From: Termitomyces sp. T153
Lineage: Eukaryota; Basidiomycota; Agaricomycetes; Agaricales; Lyophyllaceae
DNA length: 52,934 nt
NCBI GenBank assembly: GCA_018296165.2
Contig: JACKQL020000201.1
Coordinates: forward strand, 1 to 52,934
Reading direction: 5' to 3'
Shown here: piece by piece, positions 10,484-20,999 of the stretch
Position numbering within the stretch: the first letter of the stretch is position 1
Layout of the letters: each line of letters starts with the position of its first letter
The notes under the pieces: generated by a model
Databases searched by the model: none
What the model was told of the DNA's origin: nothing
The model's input: only the letters and a program-made list of their open reading frames with translations
Position numbers and translations under genes: made by a program

Positions 10484-11472
10484 TGTCAGGTTTTGCTGAC
10501 CATGGTGGCTCAGCTTAACTGGGCAAATCCTTACTAGGCAGACACAATGTCCTGCACTTATAACTTGCATCTTGGGGAAGTCCAGATGTTAGATACTTGT
10601 GAGGATAGACTGGTGGAGCAGTATGAGCAAGTCTGAGGAAGTCCAGGGAAGGCTAGGACAAAGTGTGGATAAGGGTTGGACTTGGGGGCTTGTCAGGTAC
10701 AAGTCTGGGGTGGATACTTAGAGTGTGGGGCAACTGGGGGTCATGTGAGTAATGGGGTGGGACTGGGGTTTGATGGGCAATTAAAGAGGGTTGATGGTTT
10801 CTGAGACTGAGTGTTGGACAAGGTCTGGAGTGAGATAAGAATGTACAAGTCATGGAGATATGAACAGAGATTGGAATGGAGATAGAGTTGAAGGGAAATC
10901 AGGTACACATGAGAGGAAACTGTGGCAGTTGAGATGAGATGCAGTTGAGACAAGATACAGACAAGAATGAGATAGAATTGAGAGAGATATGAGACTAGAG
11001 ACAGAGATAACAAGACAGAAACTAGAGACTAGACCAGGAAACAAGATGTAACAGGACACAATTGTAAGCAATATCAAGACTACTATAGCAGATATTACTC
11101 TACAACTTAAATGCTAACTACTGGTCCTCCTCTGGGGGTTGCAGGTCTGACAGCAGGGACTGTTGGGGCCACACAGGTCTGGCAGGTGTTGGTTCTGATC
11201 AAGTAGGCTGTGGTGACACATTGGTGTGAGTCCATGATGTGTGCTGGGGTTCCTGGGAAGCATTGGGGATATCTGAGAGCTTGGTAGGAAACAGGGGAGT
11301 AATGGGGCTTGTCAGAGGGCCATTGGGGTTTGCTAGGGAAGCATTGGAGTTTGCCAGAGTAGGTGCTGTGGATGAACAAGGGTCAAAGTAGGTTGAGGGA
11401 GTGTTGGCAGGTTGTCTGAGGATTTGGGGTGTGTGGGAGAAAGATCCAGAGGTCTGGAAATGGGTTGTGACA
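10484..11472 (+). mobile_element. LTR-A, copy 3 (5' LTR of a gag-bearing element)
   Basis: Reads TGTCAGGTTTTGCTGACC at the left end and GGTTGTGACA at the right end, 989 bp, CpG-depleted. It is followed by CACTTCCCCTTCAGCATC, matching the sequence after the LTR ends at 51046 and (reverse strand) 35684. The gag-like ORF start MSSSA lies 231 bp inside. Left flank is GCTAG; the far end of the element is lost, so the duplication cannot be checked. Confidence 0.75.
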
Positions 11473-11703
11473 TCACTTCCCCTTCAGCATCAAGACTCTT
11501 GAGGTGCAGGGTTTGGGCATTAGCAGTGGTATGGAAATCAAAGTCAGGGAAACATGCATCAGTCTGCAGCAAGTGGAGCAATGTGCATCAGTCTGCAGTG
11601 GGCAATGGCAGCATGGAGAACAAAGTTGAAGCAGGATTGTCAACCATCAAGAAGCTCCTCTTGAAGAATTAAAAAGGCACCAGTGCTTCCCTAATTCTTT
11701 CCC

Positions 11704-12597
11704 ATGTCTTCATCAGCACTCCCCTCATCATCACTATCTCCAACCCCTCCTCCATCTGATGACAATTGCATGGATGTGTGGGCTGGATACAAGGGTTGTT
11801 GAGAAGAGTTTGATTGGTGGTGGGACCAGAGGCAAGTGGATGTGATGTTTTATTATAATGAGTTGACTTAGCAACACTAGTGACTGTGGCTAGCAACTAG
11901 TTTGCATTTGTCCTTTAGTTATATTGACTTCACTTATTACCTGTTTCCCCCTCCCTTTCTATCACTTCATTTCCCCTTCTTAACACCTTATCCTTTTCAT
12001 TAGCAACTCATCCTAGTGACTCTTTTGCCTTTATCCCTTTTCCTTCCATCACTCAGCACCTTAGTGACTTGGGCTAGCAATAGTGACATTTTTCACTTGA
12101 CTCCTACATCTCCCTTCACACCTATTGGCTCTTGCTTTCTGAGACAGTTACTGACTTGCCCCCAATTACTTCCTATTGCCAGCTACCCTATCTAGTTGCC
12201 AGTGTTTAGGCCTTATTTTTAGTTTCCTCCACAGCAGCTAAGTGGCATAGGAGCATATCACTGTCAACCTGTTCCTTAATGCCCAGTCCAGCACCAGTGA
12301 TTGTGCAAGGCAGAGATGATGATGCTGGAGCTGTTTGTGGAGGCAGTTGAGTGGATGTGGGGCCTCCTGACCCTGGAGTGGTGTTAGGCAGAGGCCCCAG
12401 TAGGTTGCCAAGCCTGCCATACTTGTATTCTGGCTGATCTACTTGTCCTAGTGCATTCTTTGTGCTTGGTAAGGGGAGTCCTACAAATTCAATAGGCTGG
12501 TGGTGGGGTCTTATTAGGATTCCTCTATATGTCTCCCATGTTGCCTGAGGCATGAGAAGTGCTCTGTTTTGCTGGAGTGGCATGCAGTTCAGACTAC
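11704..12597 (+). pseudogene. LTR-A element gag-like ORF, broken, copy 1
   Basis: Plus-strand relic of the protein also seen at 51261-52371 and, reversed, at 35468-33806. It starts MSSSALPSSSLSPTPPPSDD, a Ser/Pro-rich N-terminus matching MSSSAYS in the other two copies. A ~340-bp block (about 11868-12210) rich in CTAGCAAC interrupts it. Similarity to the 51-kb copy returns from about 12320 (AGGCAGTTGAGTGG, GGAGTGGTGTTAGGCAGAGG) and ends near 12597, where an LTR-A in the other orientation begins. Stops are frequent. The position just inside the 5' LTR is where gag lies in LTR retrotransposons, but no capsid or zinc-knuckle motif is visible, so gag is inferred from position. Confidence 0.55.
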
Positions 12598-13043
12598 CCA
12601 CCAACACCTCCTCAACCTGCCTCAACCCTTGTTCACCCATGGCACCTGCTCTGGCAGACTCTGATGCTTCCTTGGCCAACTCTGATGCTTTCTTGGTTAA
12701 CTTCAAGGCTTCTTCTACAGGCCCCATCAATTCCTCATTCCCTACCAAGCTCCTGGGTATCCCTGATGCTTTCTCTGAACCCTGGCATATATCATAGACC
12801 TACACCAATGTGGAACTGCAACCTGCCTGATTAAAACTGACACCTACCAGACCTGTGTGGCCCTAATAAGCCTTGGCATCAGACCTGCAACCCCCAGAGG
12901 AGGTCCAGTAGTTAGTATTTAAGTTGTATAGTAATATCTGCTACAGTAGTCTTGATATTACTTACAATTGTATCCTGTTATATCTTGGTTTTCTGGTCTC
13001 CATCTCTGTTTTTGTCTCATGTCTCTAGTCTCATATCTCATTC
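12598..13043 (-). mobile_element. LTR-A, copy 4, left part (split by Gypsy-1)
   Basis: Matches LTR-A from the CCTCAACCTGCCTCAACC region to TCATATCTCATTC. It lacks about 80-90 bp at its outer end and stops at 13043, where Gypsy-1 inserted. The other part is at 19216-19728. The uninterrupted copy at 10484-11472 shows that the two halves are contiguous when intact. CATTC (13039-13043) is the left target duplication. Confidence 0.8.
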
Positions 13044-13411
13044 TGTCAGGGAACTTCCATTTCTAACCTCCATGGCTTGCTCCAGCACATCTGCAGCTTG
13101 TTTGACATCTCTGGGGCTCATTCCAGACCCCCAGAGATCTCCAGAGACCTGCAGGACTTTTTATATTACCTCATTAATCACTTTTCTAGGGTTAGGGCTA
13201 GCTCTGGCCTTCTATATAGCCATTCCCATGCCTTGCTGCCTGCTGATGCACCACACCAAGCAGTGGGGATCCTTAGACTTGTTCTCTTTAGATTCCCCTC
13301 TGCTTGGTGATTAGTTACTGCTGTATTGTTGTCTACTTCACTAATATACTTTGGATTCTCCTCTGCTAGCTGCATGACTCTGAGACACTGCTCTCAGAGG
13401 TTGCCCTTACA
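13044..13411 (+). repeat. 5' LTR of Gypsy-1 (LTR-B)
   Basis: Begins TGTCAGGGAACTTCC immediately after CATTC and ends GAGGTTGCCCTTACA, 368 bp. Its last ~290 bp match the 3' LTR at 18918-19210, including ACTTGTTCTCTTTAGATTC and the terminal CTTACA. The same start (TGTCAAGGAACTG on the reverse strand) is found in the solo copy at 16438-16840. Confidence 0.8.
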
Positions 13412-14766
13412 GCAGACCAAGTCTCCTAAAACTGGTCTGGAAGCCCCTTATAGCCTGCAAGGAATCTCTGAGCCCCTATTTGTTGCTTCTCTACCAGGAT
13501 CAAGCACTGTGGGGTTCTATGTCTCAGCTTGCCAACTCAGACACCCTCTCAGAGACTCTGGCCCCACAGGACAAAGCCTGAACTCACCTGCTACACCTAG
13601 AAAACCAGGTGCAACTGATGCATTCATCTCTCATTCACCACACAACTGAACTCTCAACCCTCTGTCAAACCACAGATCATATCTTCTGATTGCTATAGGC
13701 ATTGCTTGAGTGCCTACCCCCTATCTCCACACCTCCCCCAGCAGTGGAACCAACCCCAGCCATCCCAGTAATTGCTCCCACAGTTCTAGTGATCCTATGG
13801 CCATGGATTCCACATCCTGTGCTTCTGAATGCATACAATGGTACTTGCTCCAGCCTCACTTACAACCACCTGAGATGGGATGCCTTTGACTCCAACACAC
13901 TGAAGATAGCTTGCGTACTGTCATATATAAAGACTGGGACATGCCTCCACCTATGCATTGCAGGTTTTCTGGTGCCTTGGAGGTGCTGGAACTTTTGCAA
14001 ACTGGGCAGCCTTTGAAAAGGACTTTTTTGTGGAGGTTTTCCTGCTCAACCCTGCCAAAAATGCCATCTTAGCACTATGTAACAGGGAGCAGTATGGGCA
14101 AGGAAAGTGGATGCTGGACAAGTACATTGACTCCTTCTGGGTGTTGGTCAAGCAAGCAGCCTATCCTGATGGCCTTCAACTATGCCCTGCATTCTGGGAT
14201 GGGCTACACCCTACATTGATAGAACACATCAACAACCTCATGGAGGACTACCCAAACAACAAAAGAATGGCTTCTTGATACAAGGTAGCCAGAGATCAGT
14301 GGCAGCTCATGGAGATTTATTGGTGCTCCTTCACATGCACTCTACACACCAGCCTCCAGTACCCTGCACCTGCTCTTCCAATGCCTGCGCCTGCTCTCCC
14401 AGTGCCTGCAACTGCTCTCCCAATGCCTGCACCTGCTCTCCCAATGCCTGCACCTGCTCCAGCCATTTCCCTGCCATGATCCTTGTTGCTAGGCATTCTT
14501 ATAGATGTGGACACTGCCTGACAGCTTTGTACTGTGCCATTACTGTGCTGGAGATGCAAGAAACCCAGGCACTTTGCACAACACTGCCCATTGGGGCTGG
14601 AGGTATGCTACCTCTCTATGATAGAGCAGGAGAAACTCCTTATGCAACTGCTGGCTACAAAGGATGCCACTGGAGCTCCATTGCCTGACAAGCCAGCACC
14701 AGAGTTGACCTTGGAGGAGATCAATGCCTGTGCATTACCTCCAGAGCTGGAGAAGGATTTTTAGTT
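13412..14766 (+). pseudogene. Gypsy-1 gag relic with CCHC zinc knuckle
   Basis: Degenerate gag of a Ty3/Gypsy element. A capsid-like stretch (13958-14278) contains YGQGKWMLDKYIDSFWVLVK and AAYPDGLQLCPAFWDGLHP. This corresponds to the fungal retrotransposon gag domain, where a conserved YxxxF segment is followed by a hydrophobic helix. A Pro/Ala-rich linker with 21-bp tandem units follows (about 14378-14465, PMPAPAL repeats). The zinc knuckle at 14546-14587 reads CWRCKKPRHFAQHC, a perfect CX2CX4HX4C. The tail ELTLEEINACALPPELEKDF ends at 14764. The frame is broken between blocks, so no full-length protein can be made. It precedes the protease and pol relic in the expected order. Confidence 0.75.
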
Positions 14767-14775
14767 AAGCAATGG

Positions 14776-16437
14776 ATGAGGTGTATGCCTCCATTGCCAG
14801 GTACTAACAGGTTCTCATGTCTGTCATTAGAAAAGGAAATTGTCATTCCTGATGCCCATCATTCTAAGACAGAAGAATCTCAGTTTCCCCCTCTAGATGT
14901 ACAAATATCAACTGCAAAGTCTAAGCCAAGTTTCCCAACACCAGCTAGGATCTGCTGGCACTGTCCTGCTTGGGAGTGCCAAATGCTCCAGCAGTATGTA
15001 GTGGCCTCAAGCCCCTCTGCAAACTCACTGTGCCTTGATATGGAGATTAAGACCATAGACACCCAGCAAACCTGCAGAGTCTCTGCTCTCCTAGACAGCA
15101 GAGTGACAGGACTGTTCTTGGACTTGGAGTTTGTCAAGCATCATGGCCTGATCACAAAGCTACTTCCTAAGCCCATTCCAGTATTTAACATCAACAGAAT
15201 GCCCAACAAAGCAGGCACCATTAGCTCTGTGGTCAACCTCATCCTCTGCTACCAGAATCATGCAGAACATGCAGTCTTTGCTGTCACCAGTCTGGGCAAG
15301 CAGGACATGATCCTTGGTTTCATATGGCTCAGAGAGCACAACACTGAAGTAGATTGGGCCAAGGGTGAGGTAGCAATGAGCTGGTGCTCTTAGAGGTGCT
15401 CTGCCTGCACCACAGAGGTCAAGAAAGAATGCTAGGCCTAAGTTTGAGAGTGTGCAGCTACCCATGCATGCTGCACTGGCCCTCTCCCCTTTGCCAACCT
15501 AGACCTCCTGGATCCCCTGCCCCTGGCATTTCCTAGAAAAGAAGTCCTCTATGAAGACAACTAGAGTAGTAGCAGAGCCCTGGAGGAGGAATGCAGAGAG
15601 GAGTTTGGAGGCATACATGACCTGGAGCTTCCAGACAAAGCAGTAGAGGTTGGGGACCAGATTTATGCCACTACCTTATATTTGCTGCCCTCTATCACAG
15701 AGATCTAGGCTAGCCAGACCACATCCCAGTGGCTGGCCCAAGTGTTTGCCACCACCTTTGTGCTCCAGGCATTCTAGGACATTGTGCCTCTATACCTCTA
15801 TGCATTCAAAGATGTGTTCTCTAAAGCCTTATTTGACTTGCTCCTGAAGTGCAAACAGTGGGACCATGCCATTGAATTAATGCCAGACTTTAAGCCCTCC
15901 AGCTGTAAGGTCTACCTGCTAGCACCCAAGGAGCAGGATGAGCTCAATGCCTTCCTGCAAGAGAACCTGGACTCTGGTCATATCTGCCCCTCCAAATTCC
16001 CAATGGCTTCTCCAGTCTTCTTCATCAAAAAGAAGGACAGCTTGCTCCAACTAATTCAGAACTACCAAGTTCTCAATGCTATAACTGTAAAGAACTGCTA
16101 CCCCCTCCCCCTCATCTCCAAGTTTATCAACAACCTCTATTGACAACCTTTGGAGTGTGCAGTACTTCACTAAACTGGATGTCCAGTGGGGCTACAACAA
16201 CATGTGCATCCAGGAGGGAGACAAGTGGAAGCCACTTTCCAGACCAACTGGGAATTATTCAAACCTCTTGTTATGTTCTTTGGGCTCACCAATAGCCTGG
16301 CCACCTTCCAGATGATGATGAATGACATTTTTGAGACCTCATTGCCAAAGGCATAGTGTGTGTATACCTTAACAACATTCTCATCTACACCAAAACACTG
16401 GAGGAGCACTGCTGGATCACACACCTTGTCTTGGAAC
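14776..16437 (+). pseudogene. Gypsy-1 protease and reverse transcriptase, first part
   Basis: The retropepsin site appears as ALLDSRVTGLFLDLEFV near 15085-15135, with Gly of the usual D-S/T-G changed to Arg; GFIWLREHN matches the family's G..WL..HNP. The reverse transcriptase entry runs from about 15784: AIELMPDFKPSSCKVY, SKFPMASPVFFIKKKD and NAITVKNCYPLPLI. It continues after a stop with MFFGLTNSLATFQMMMND, and ends with YLNNILIYT (about 16365) where the catalytic YLDD should be. Stops and frameshifts are numerous. The relic is interrupted at 16437 by a solo LTR-B and resumes at 16841. Inactive. Confidence 0.8.
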
Positions 16438-16840
16438 TGTAAGGGTGACCTCTGGAGGCTGTGGCTCAGTCACACAACTGGCAGAGGGAGATCCAAAGTC
16501 TATTCAGCACAGTACAATGTCTACAAGTAGGACTACACACCTAGTAGAGGGAGATCCAAAGAGAACAAGTCTGAGGATCTCCAATGCCAGAGTTTAGAAA
16601 AATTACTACAGTCACATGACCTTGCCAAACATGTGCATACCTTGCCATGTGGGTTCTGTGCAGAACACACATGGCAACTGATCATGTGACCAGACACATA
16701 ACCAAACACATGCATTCACATGACCTTGCTAAATATGTGCATACCTTGCTATGTGGGTTCTGTGCAAAATGCACATGGCAACTGATCATGTGACCAAACA
16801 CATGACCAAGCCAAGCACATGCATTAGCAGTTCCTTGACA
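16438..16840 (-). mobile_element. Solo LTR-B inserted in Gypsy-1
   Basis: Reads TGTAAGGGTGACCTCTGG at the left and AGTTCCTTGACA at the right, 403 bp, the reverse complement of LTR-B. Flanks are GGAAC (16433-16437) and GGAAT (16841-16845), a 5-bp duplication with one transition. It splits the Gypsy-1 reverse transcriptase. An imperfect tandem duplication of about 104 bp lies at 16613-16826; each unit holds a hairpin around GGGTTCTGTGCAGAAC. This is the innermost layer of the nested stack. Confidence 0.8.
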
Positions 16841-18917
16841 GGAATGTCTCTGCCAACACCAGCTCTACCTCAAACTGGAGAAGTGCAAGTTCAAGTAGAC
16901 CCAGATCAAGTATCTTGGCCTGATTTTCTTGCATGAAGCCATGGAGATGGACCCAGTGAAGGTAGCAGGTGTTGTGGAGTAGCTGGAGCCCAAGAACAAG
17001 AAGGAGGTGCAGGCTTTTCTAGGCTTTGTGAACTTCTATTGGAGGTTCATTCAACACTTCTTGCATCATGCCCATCTGCTTTTTGACCTCACTGAGAAAG
17101 ACATTATGTAGAGCTGGGGGCCACCAGAGCAGACAGCTTTTAATGCTTTCAAGCATGCAGTTACCTCTAAACTCATCCTTCTCTTTCTGGACAATAACTC
17201 TCCCTTCTAAGTAGAAGTCAACAGCTCTAACTTTGCCACTGGGGCAGTTCTCTTGCAATAGTGCCCAGAAGATGGGAGGTGGCATCCAGTGGCCTTTTAC
17301 TCCAAGAGCCTGAATGTGGTAGAGTGTAACTACAAGATTTATGACAAGGAGGTGCTGGCCATTATCTAGTTGTTCAAGGAATGGCAGCATTTTCTGGAAG
17401 GTGCATGGCACAAGTTTGAGGTCTGGACAGATCATCGAGTACTTCCAAATGGCCAAGAAACTCAACTGCCAACAGGCCCAATAGTCCCTCTATTTAGGCA
17501 ACTTTGACTTCTTGCTGCACTACAAGCTAGGCCAGAGTATGGAAAAACCAGATGCCCTGTTTTAGAGAGCAGACCTGGCACTGGAGGAGAGGACAATAGC
17601 AACATCATGCTCCTCTGGTCTGAATTGTTTACAATCTGAGCCATGGAGGGTCTAGCTGTCAAGGGAGCAGAGGTGGACATATTCTGGGATATTTGGCAGA
17701 ATAACCAGGATGGTCAGCAAGAGGAACTTATTGCTCAGGCAGCCTGGGCACTGAAATTGAGATGCACCACTAGTGCTAAGTCAGTCCATGCAGACAATGG
17801 GCCCTCCAGAATGGGATCTTGACTTTCTGGGACTGCATCTACATGCCCAATGTTTTGGAGCTCCATCAGAGGATTGTAGAGCAATATCATGACTCTCAGA
17901 TTGCTGGGCACCCCAGGTGATGGAAGATGCTGGAACTAGTGTCCTAGAACCACTGGTGGCCCCAGATGTCTTGAAATATTGGGTCCTACACTAGTACATG
18001 CAATCTCTGCCTCTGGACCAAGCCCCAACACTGTCTTTCCTCTAGACAGCTGCATCTCCTACCCATCCCTGTGGAGCAATGGAGTGTTGCCTTGGTAGAT
18101 TTCATTGTAGAGCTCCCCAATGCCCATGGTTATGATGCCATCATGGTTGTGGTGGACCTGTATAGCAAACAAGCACACTTCATTCCAACTCACACCACCT
18201 GCTCCACTATGGGTGCCACAAACCTGTACCAGAGGAATGTTTGGAAGCTCCATGGCCTCTTCAATGCCTATATATCTGACTGGGGACTGCAATTCATAGC
18301 AGACTTCACCAGGGAACTGTACTGACTACTTGGCATAAAGCTCCACACCTCCACTGCCTACCAGCTGCAGTCTGATAGCCAGACCAAATGTGTAAACTAG
18401 GAGTTGGAGCAGTACCTCTGCTTTTTCTGCCACAAGTGCCATGACAACTGGAACAAACTCCTCCTCAATGCCAAGTTCTAGTACAACAACCATGTCGACA
18501 TGGCCACCCAAGTCTCACCCTGTTTCCTTGATATGGGACATCACCCATGCATGGGGTTCAAGCCCTGGGCCTGGCATTTGAGGAATGAGGCAGTAAACAA
18601 GTTTGTGGACTGGATGAAGAGATCACAGAAAGAAGCCTGAGCAGCCCTGGCAAATGCAAAAGATGACATGGTGCAATACTACAACTGTGGAAGGACCCTG
18701 GTACCCAAATACCAGCCAAGAGATCAAGTCTATCTGGATGCCTCTGATATTACAACCACCCAACTGTCAAAAAAGCTTTTGCACTGTCAATTGGGACCTT
18801 TCACAGTAGAATGGCAGGTAGGGCCTCTAGCCTAATTGACTCCAGCTCCCCATGGAGATGTGCCAGCTCCATCTGGTGTTTAATGTGGTCAAACTAGCTC
18901 CAGCCCCAAAGGATCCT
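16841..18917 (+). pseudogene. Gypsy-1 RNase H and integrase
   Basis: Continues the pol relic after the solo LTR. Recognisable blocks include the RNase H entry (FLGFVNFYWRFI-like near 17010, QKDVM/ELGATR region) and the DKEVLAI-like segment near 17340. An HHCC-type relic with ETWWPQM-like sequence lies at 17860-18060. The integrase core at 18071-18480 has VDFIVELPNAHGYDAIMVVV (first Asp), YISDWGLQF (second Asp) and a Lys where the catalytic Glu of DGQTE is expected. The C-terminal end reads VVKLAPAPKDPIPD, typical of the segment before a chromodomain, and then runs directly into the LTR. The chromodomain and the first ~76 bp of the 3' LTR appear deleted. Confidence 0.75.
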
Positions 18918-19210
18918 ATTCCAGACCCTCAGAGATCTCTGGAGACCCATGGGACTTTCCATATTACCTCATTGATCACTTTCCTAGAGTTAGGGCTAGC
19001 TCTGGCCTTCTGTATAGCCATTTCCATGCCTCTGCCACCTGCTGATGTGCCACACCAAGCAGCAGGGATTCTTAGACTTGTTCTCTTTGGATTCTCCTCT
19101 GCTAGGTGATTAGTTACTGCTGTATTGTTGTCTACTTCACTAATATACTTTGGATTCCCCTCTGCTAGCTGCATGACTCTGAGCTGCTGCTCCCAGAGGT
19201 TGCTCTTACA
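18918..19210 (+). repeat. 3' LTR of Gypsy-1, 5'-truncated
   Basis: Aligns with 13120-13411 from ATTCCAGACC to TTGCTCTTACA. It is followed by CATTC (19211-19215), the partner of the duplication at 13039-13043. The first ~76 bp of the 5' LTR have no counterpart, consistent with a deletion that also removed the end of pol. Confidence 0.8.
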
Positions 19211-19728
19211 CATTCTCAATTCTATTCCATTCTCATCTCTATCTTGTCTCAACTCCATCTTGTCTTGCCTGCCTCAGTTTCCTTTTATGTGTGCCTGACT
19301 TTCTTCAACTCTAACTCTGTTCTAATCTCCATGCATATCTCTGTCCATAGCTATACAACTTGTACATTCTTATCTAACTCCAGACCTTATCCTATGCTTA
19401 GCCCTAGAACCCATCAACACCATCTGATTGCCCATTAAACCCTGGTCCCCACTCCCATAGCTTGCATGACTCTCAATTGCTCCACACTCTTAGTATCTGC
19501 CCCTGGACTTGTGCCTGACAAACTCCCAAGCTCAACCCATATTTGCACTTTGACTTTGACTCCCCCAGACCTTGCTGAACTTGCTTAGACCACTCTTCCA
19601 GTCTATCCTTACAAGTATCTGACATCTGGACTTCTCTGGAGTGCAAGGTTATAAGTGCAGGATGTTGTGTCTGCCTAGTAAGGATTTATCTAATTAAGCT
19701 GAGCCCCTGTAGTCAGCAGAACCTGACA
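19211..19728 (-). mobile_element. LTR-A, copy 4, right part
   Basis: Resumes LTR-A after the Gypsy-1 insertion (CATTCTCAATTCTATTCC) and ends GCAGAACCTGACA at 19728. Together with 12598-13043 it makes one LTR-A. It abuts the reverse-strand Gypsy-2a reverse transcriptase. Confidence 0.8.
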
Positions 19729-20998
19729 AGATCTTGGCACTGCAGAGGTGGTCAATAAGGTCACCAATTATGGAAAGAGGATAGCATTTCTTTTTGGTGA
19801 CTTTGTTGAGTCCCTGATAGTCAATGCAGAGTCAGAGAGAACCATCTTTCTTCTTGGCAAACAAGAGCAGAGCTCTGGTAGCAGAGATCAAGGGGCATAT
19901 AAAACCTTTGCCAAGCATGTTGTTGAGGTAGTCTTTGAGGGCTCAGAGTTCAATTTTCAACATGTTGTAGATTTTGCCAAATGTGGAGGTGCCTTCTTCA
20001 AGATCAATTTTGTGATCATAGGATTGGTGTGGGGAGTTCTTTTGCACTTTCTTCAGAGAATACATCAGTGAATTCATGATACTCTGGGGGAACTACTTCA
20101 TGTAAGATTTGTTCCTCTCTTTTCAATTCTAGCAGGGTAGTCCTTGCACATAGGTGTTCTTCTAGTAAGGCCAGCATGATTTGTAGTTGGTAAGTGGGGG
20201 TTCTGTCTTGTAGAATGCATGTGAAGGGGATGGCACTAATAATTTTGATGTTGAGGGCTTCTGGATTGATGTGGTTGGGTGTTGGAGTTGTGACAGCCAG
20301 GTATGAAGTTGTCTGGGGCTATTGGTCAGGGTACCTCCAGCTCTTATATCAATTCTGGGGGATATTGGGAGGAAGCCTTTGAGGTGTGTTCAAGGGAGAC
20401 TGGGGCAGGGGTGTGCTTTCCTCCCTTTCTTAGTTGTTTTTGAGGGTTATGGGGGTTTGGGTAGCCTCAGAGCTGCTGGAATTGAGATTGGGGATGTTGG
20501 AATTCAAGGAGGGCTGGAAGTGGAGAGAAATGGTGGCAGCCAGGCTTGTTTCAGGGCCTGGGAATTGCATGGTGAGCTTCTTCCAGTTGATGTTGGGGTT
20601 GACATCCTGCAACCAAGGGAGTCCCAGTATAATTGGGGTTAACTCTGGAAGCTGTGTGATGAGGAGCTGGACCTAGAATCTTCAATTGTTGTTGAGTGCA
20701 AGGGAGCTGTTGTGGTATTGGGTGATTTCAGTGGAGGCTGGGATTTCATAGAAGAGCTGAAGTTTGAGGAGCTTGTTGAGGGTGTTGTGTGGAAGGTCAA
20801 GCTGCTTGCTGACAAATACACTGGAGGCTCTACTGTTGACCAGGGTGGGGTGTACCATAGGAGAGTTGTCTAACTGGATGTTGATGATGAACAATCATGT
20901 GGGCTTTGAGAAGAGCTGTAGGGGGGTCTGGAGGACATTGGCATTTTCTTCCAGGCCCTCAGGATGGAGCAACCTATCAAAGGGGTCCCCAACACCTT
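19729..20998 (-). pseudogene. Gypsy-2a: protease to reverse transcriptase
   Basis: Reverse-strand Gypsy relic. From right to left it encodes HPTLVNSRASSVFVSKQLDL (protease site, DSG changed to NSR), LPHNTLNKLLKLQLF, then MQDVNPNINWKKLTMQFPGP, the linker, and the start of the reverse transcriptase up to the CSAKI block. It breaks at 19728 against LTR-A. The plus-strand ORFs in this stretch are antisense shadows. It lies head-to-head with Gypsy-2b, whose sequence starts near 21000. Many stops, CpG-depleted. Confidence 0.7.
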
Positions 20999-20999
20999 A

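Noticed and set aside
12206..12748. 180-codon open frame on the minus strand
   Set aside because: It crosses the joint between the plus-strand gag-like relic and LTR-A; the conserved blocks are on the plus strand.
19748..20071. 107-codon plus-strand frame
   Set aside because: It is the antisense of the Gypsy-2a reverse transcriptase region.
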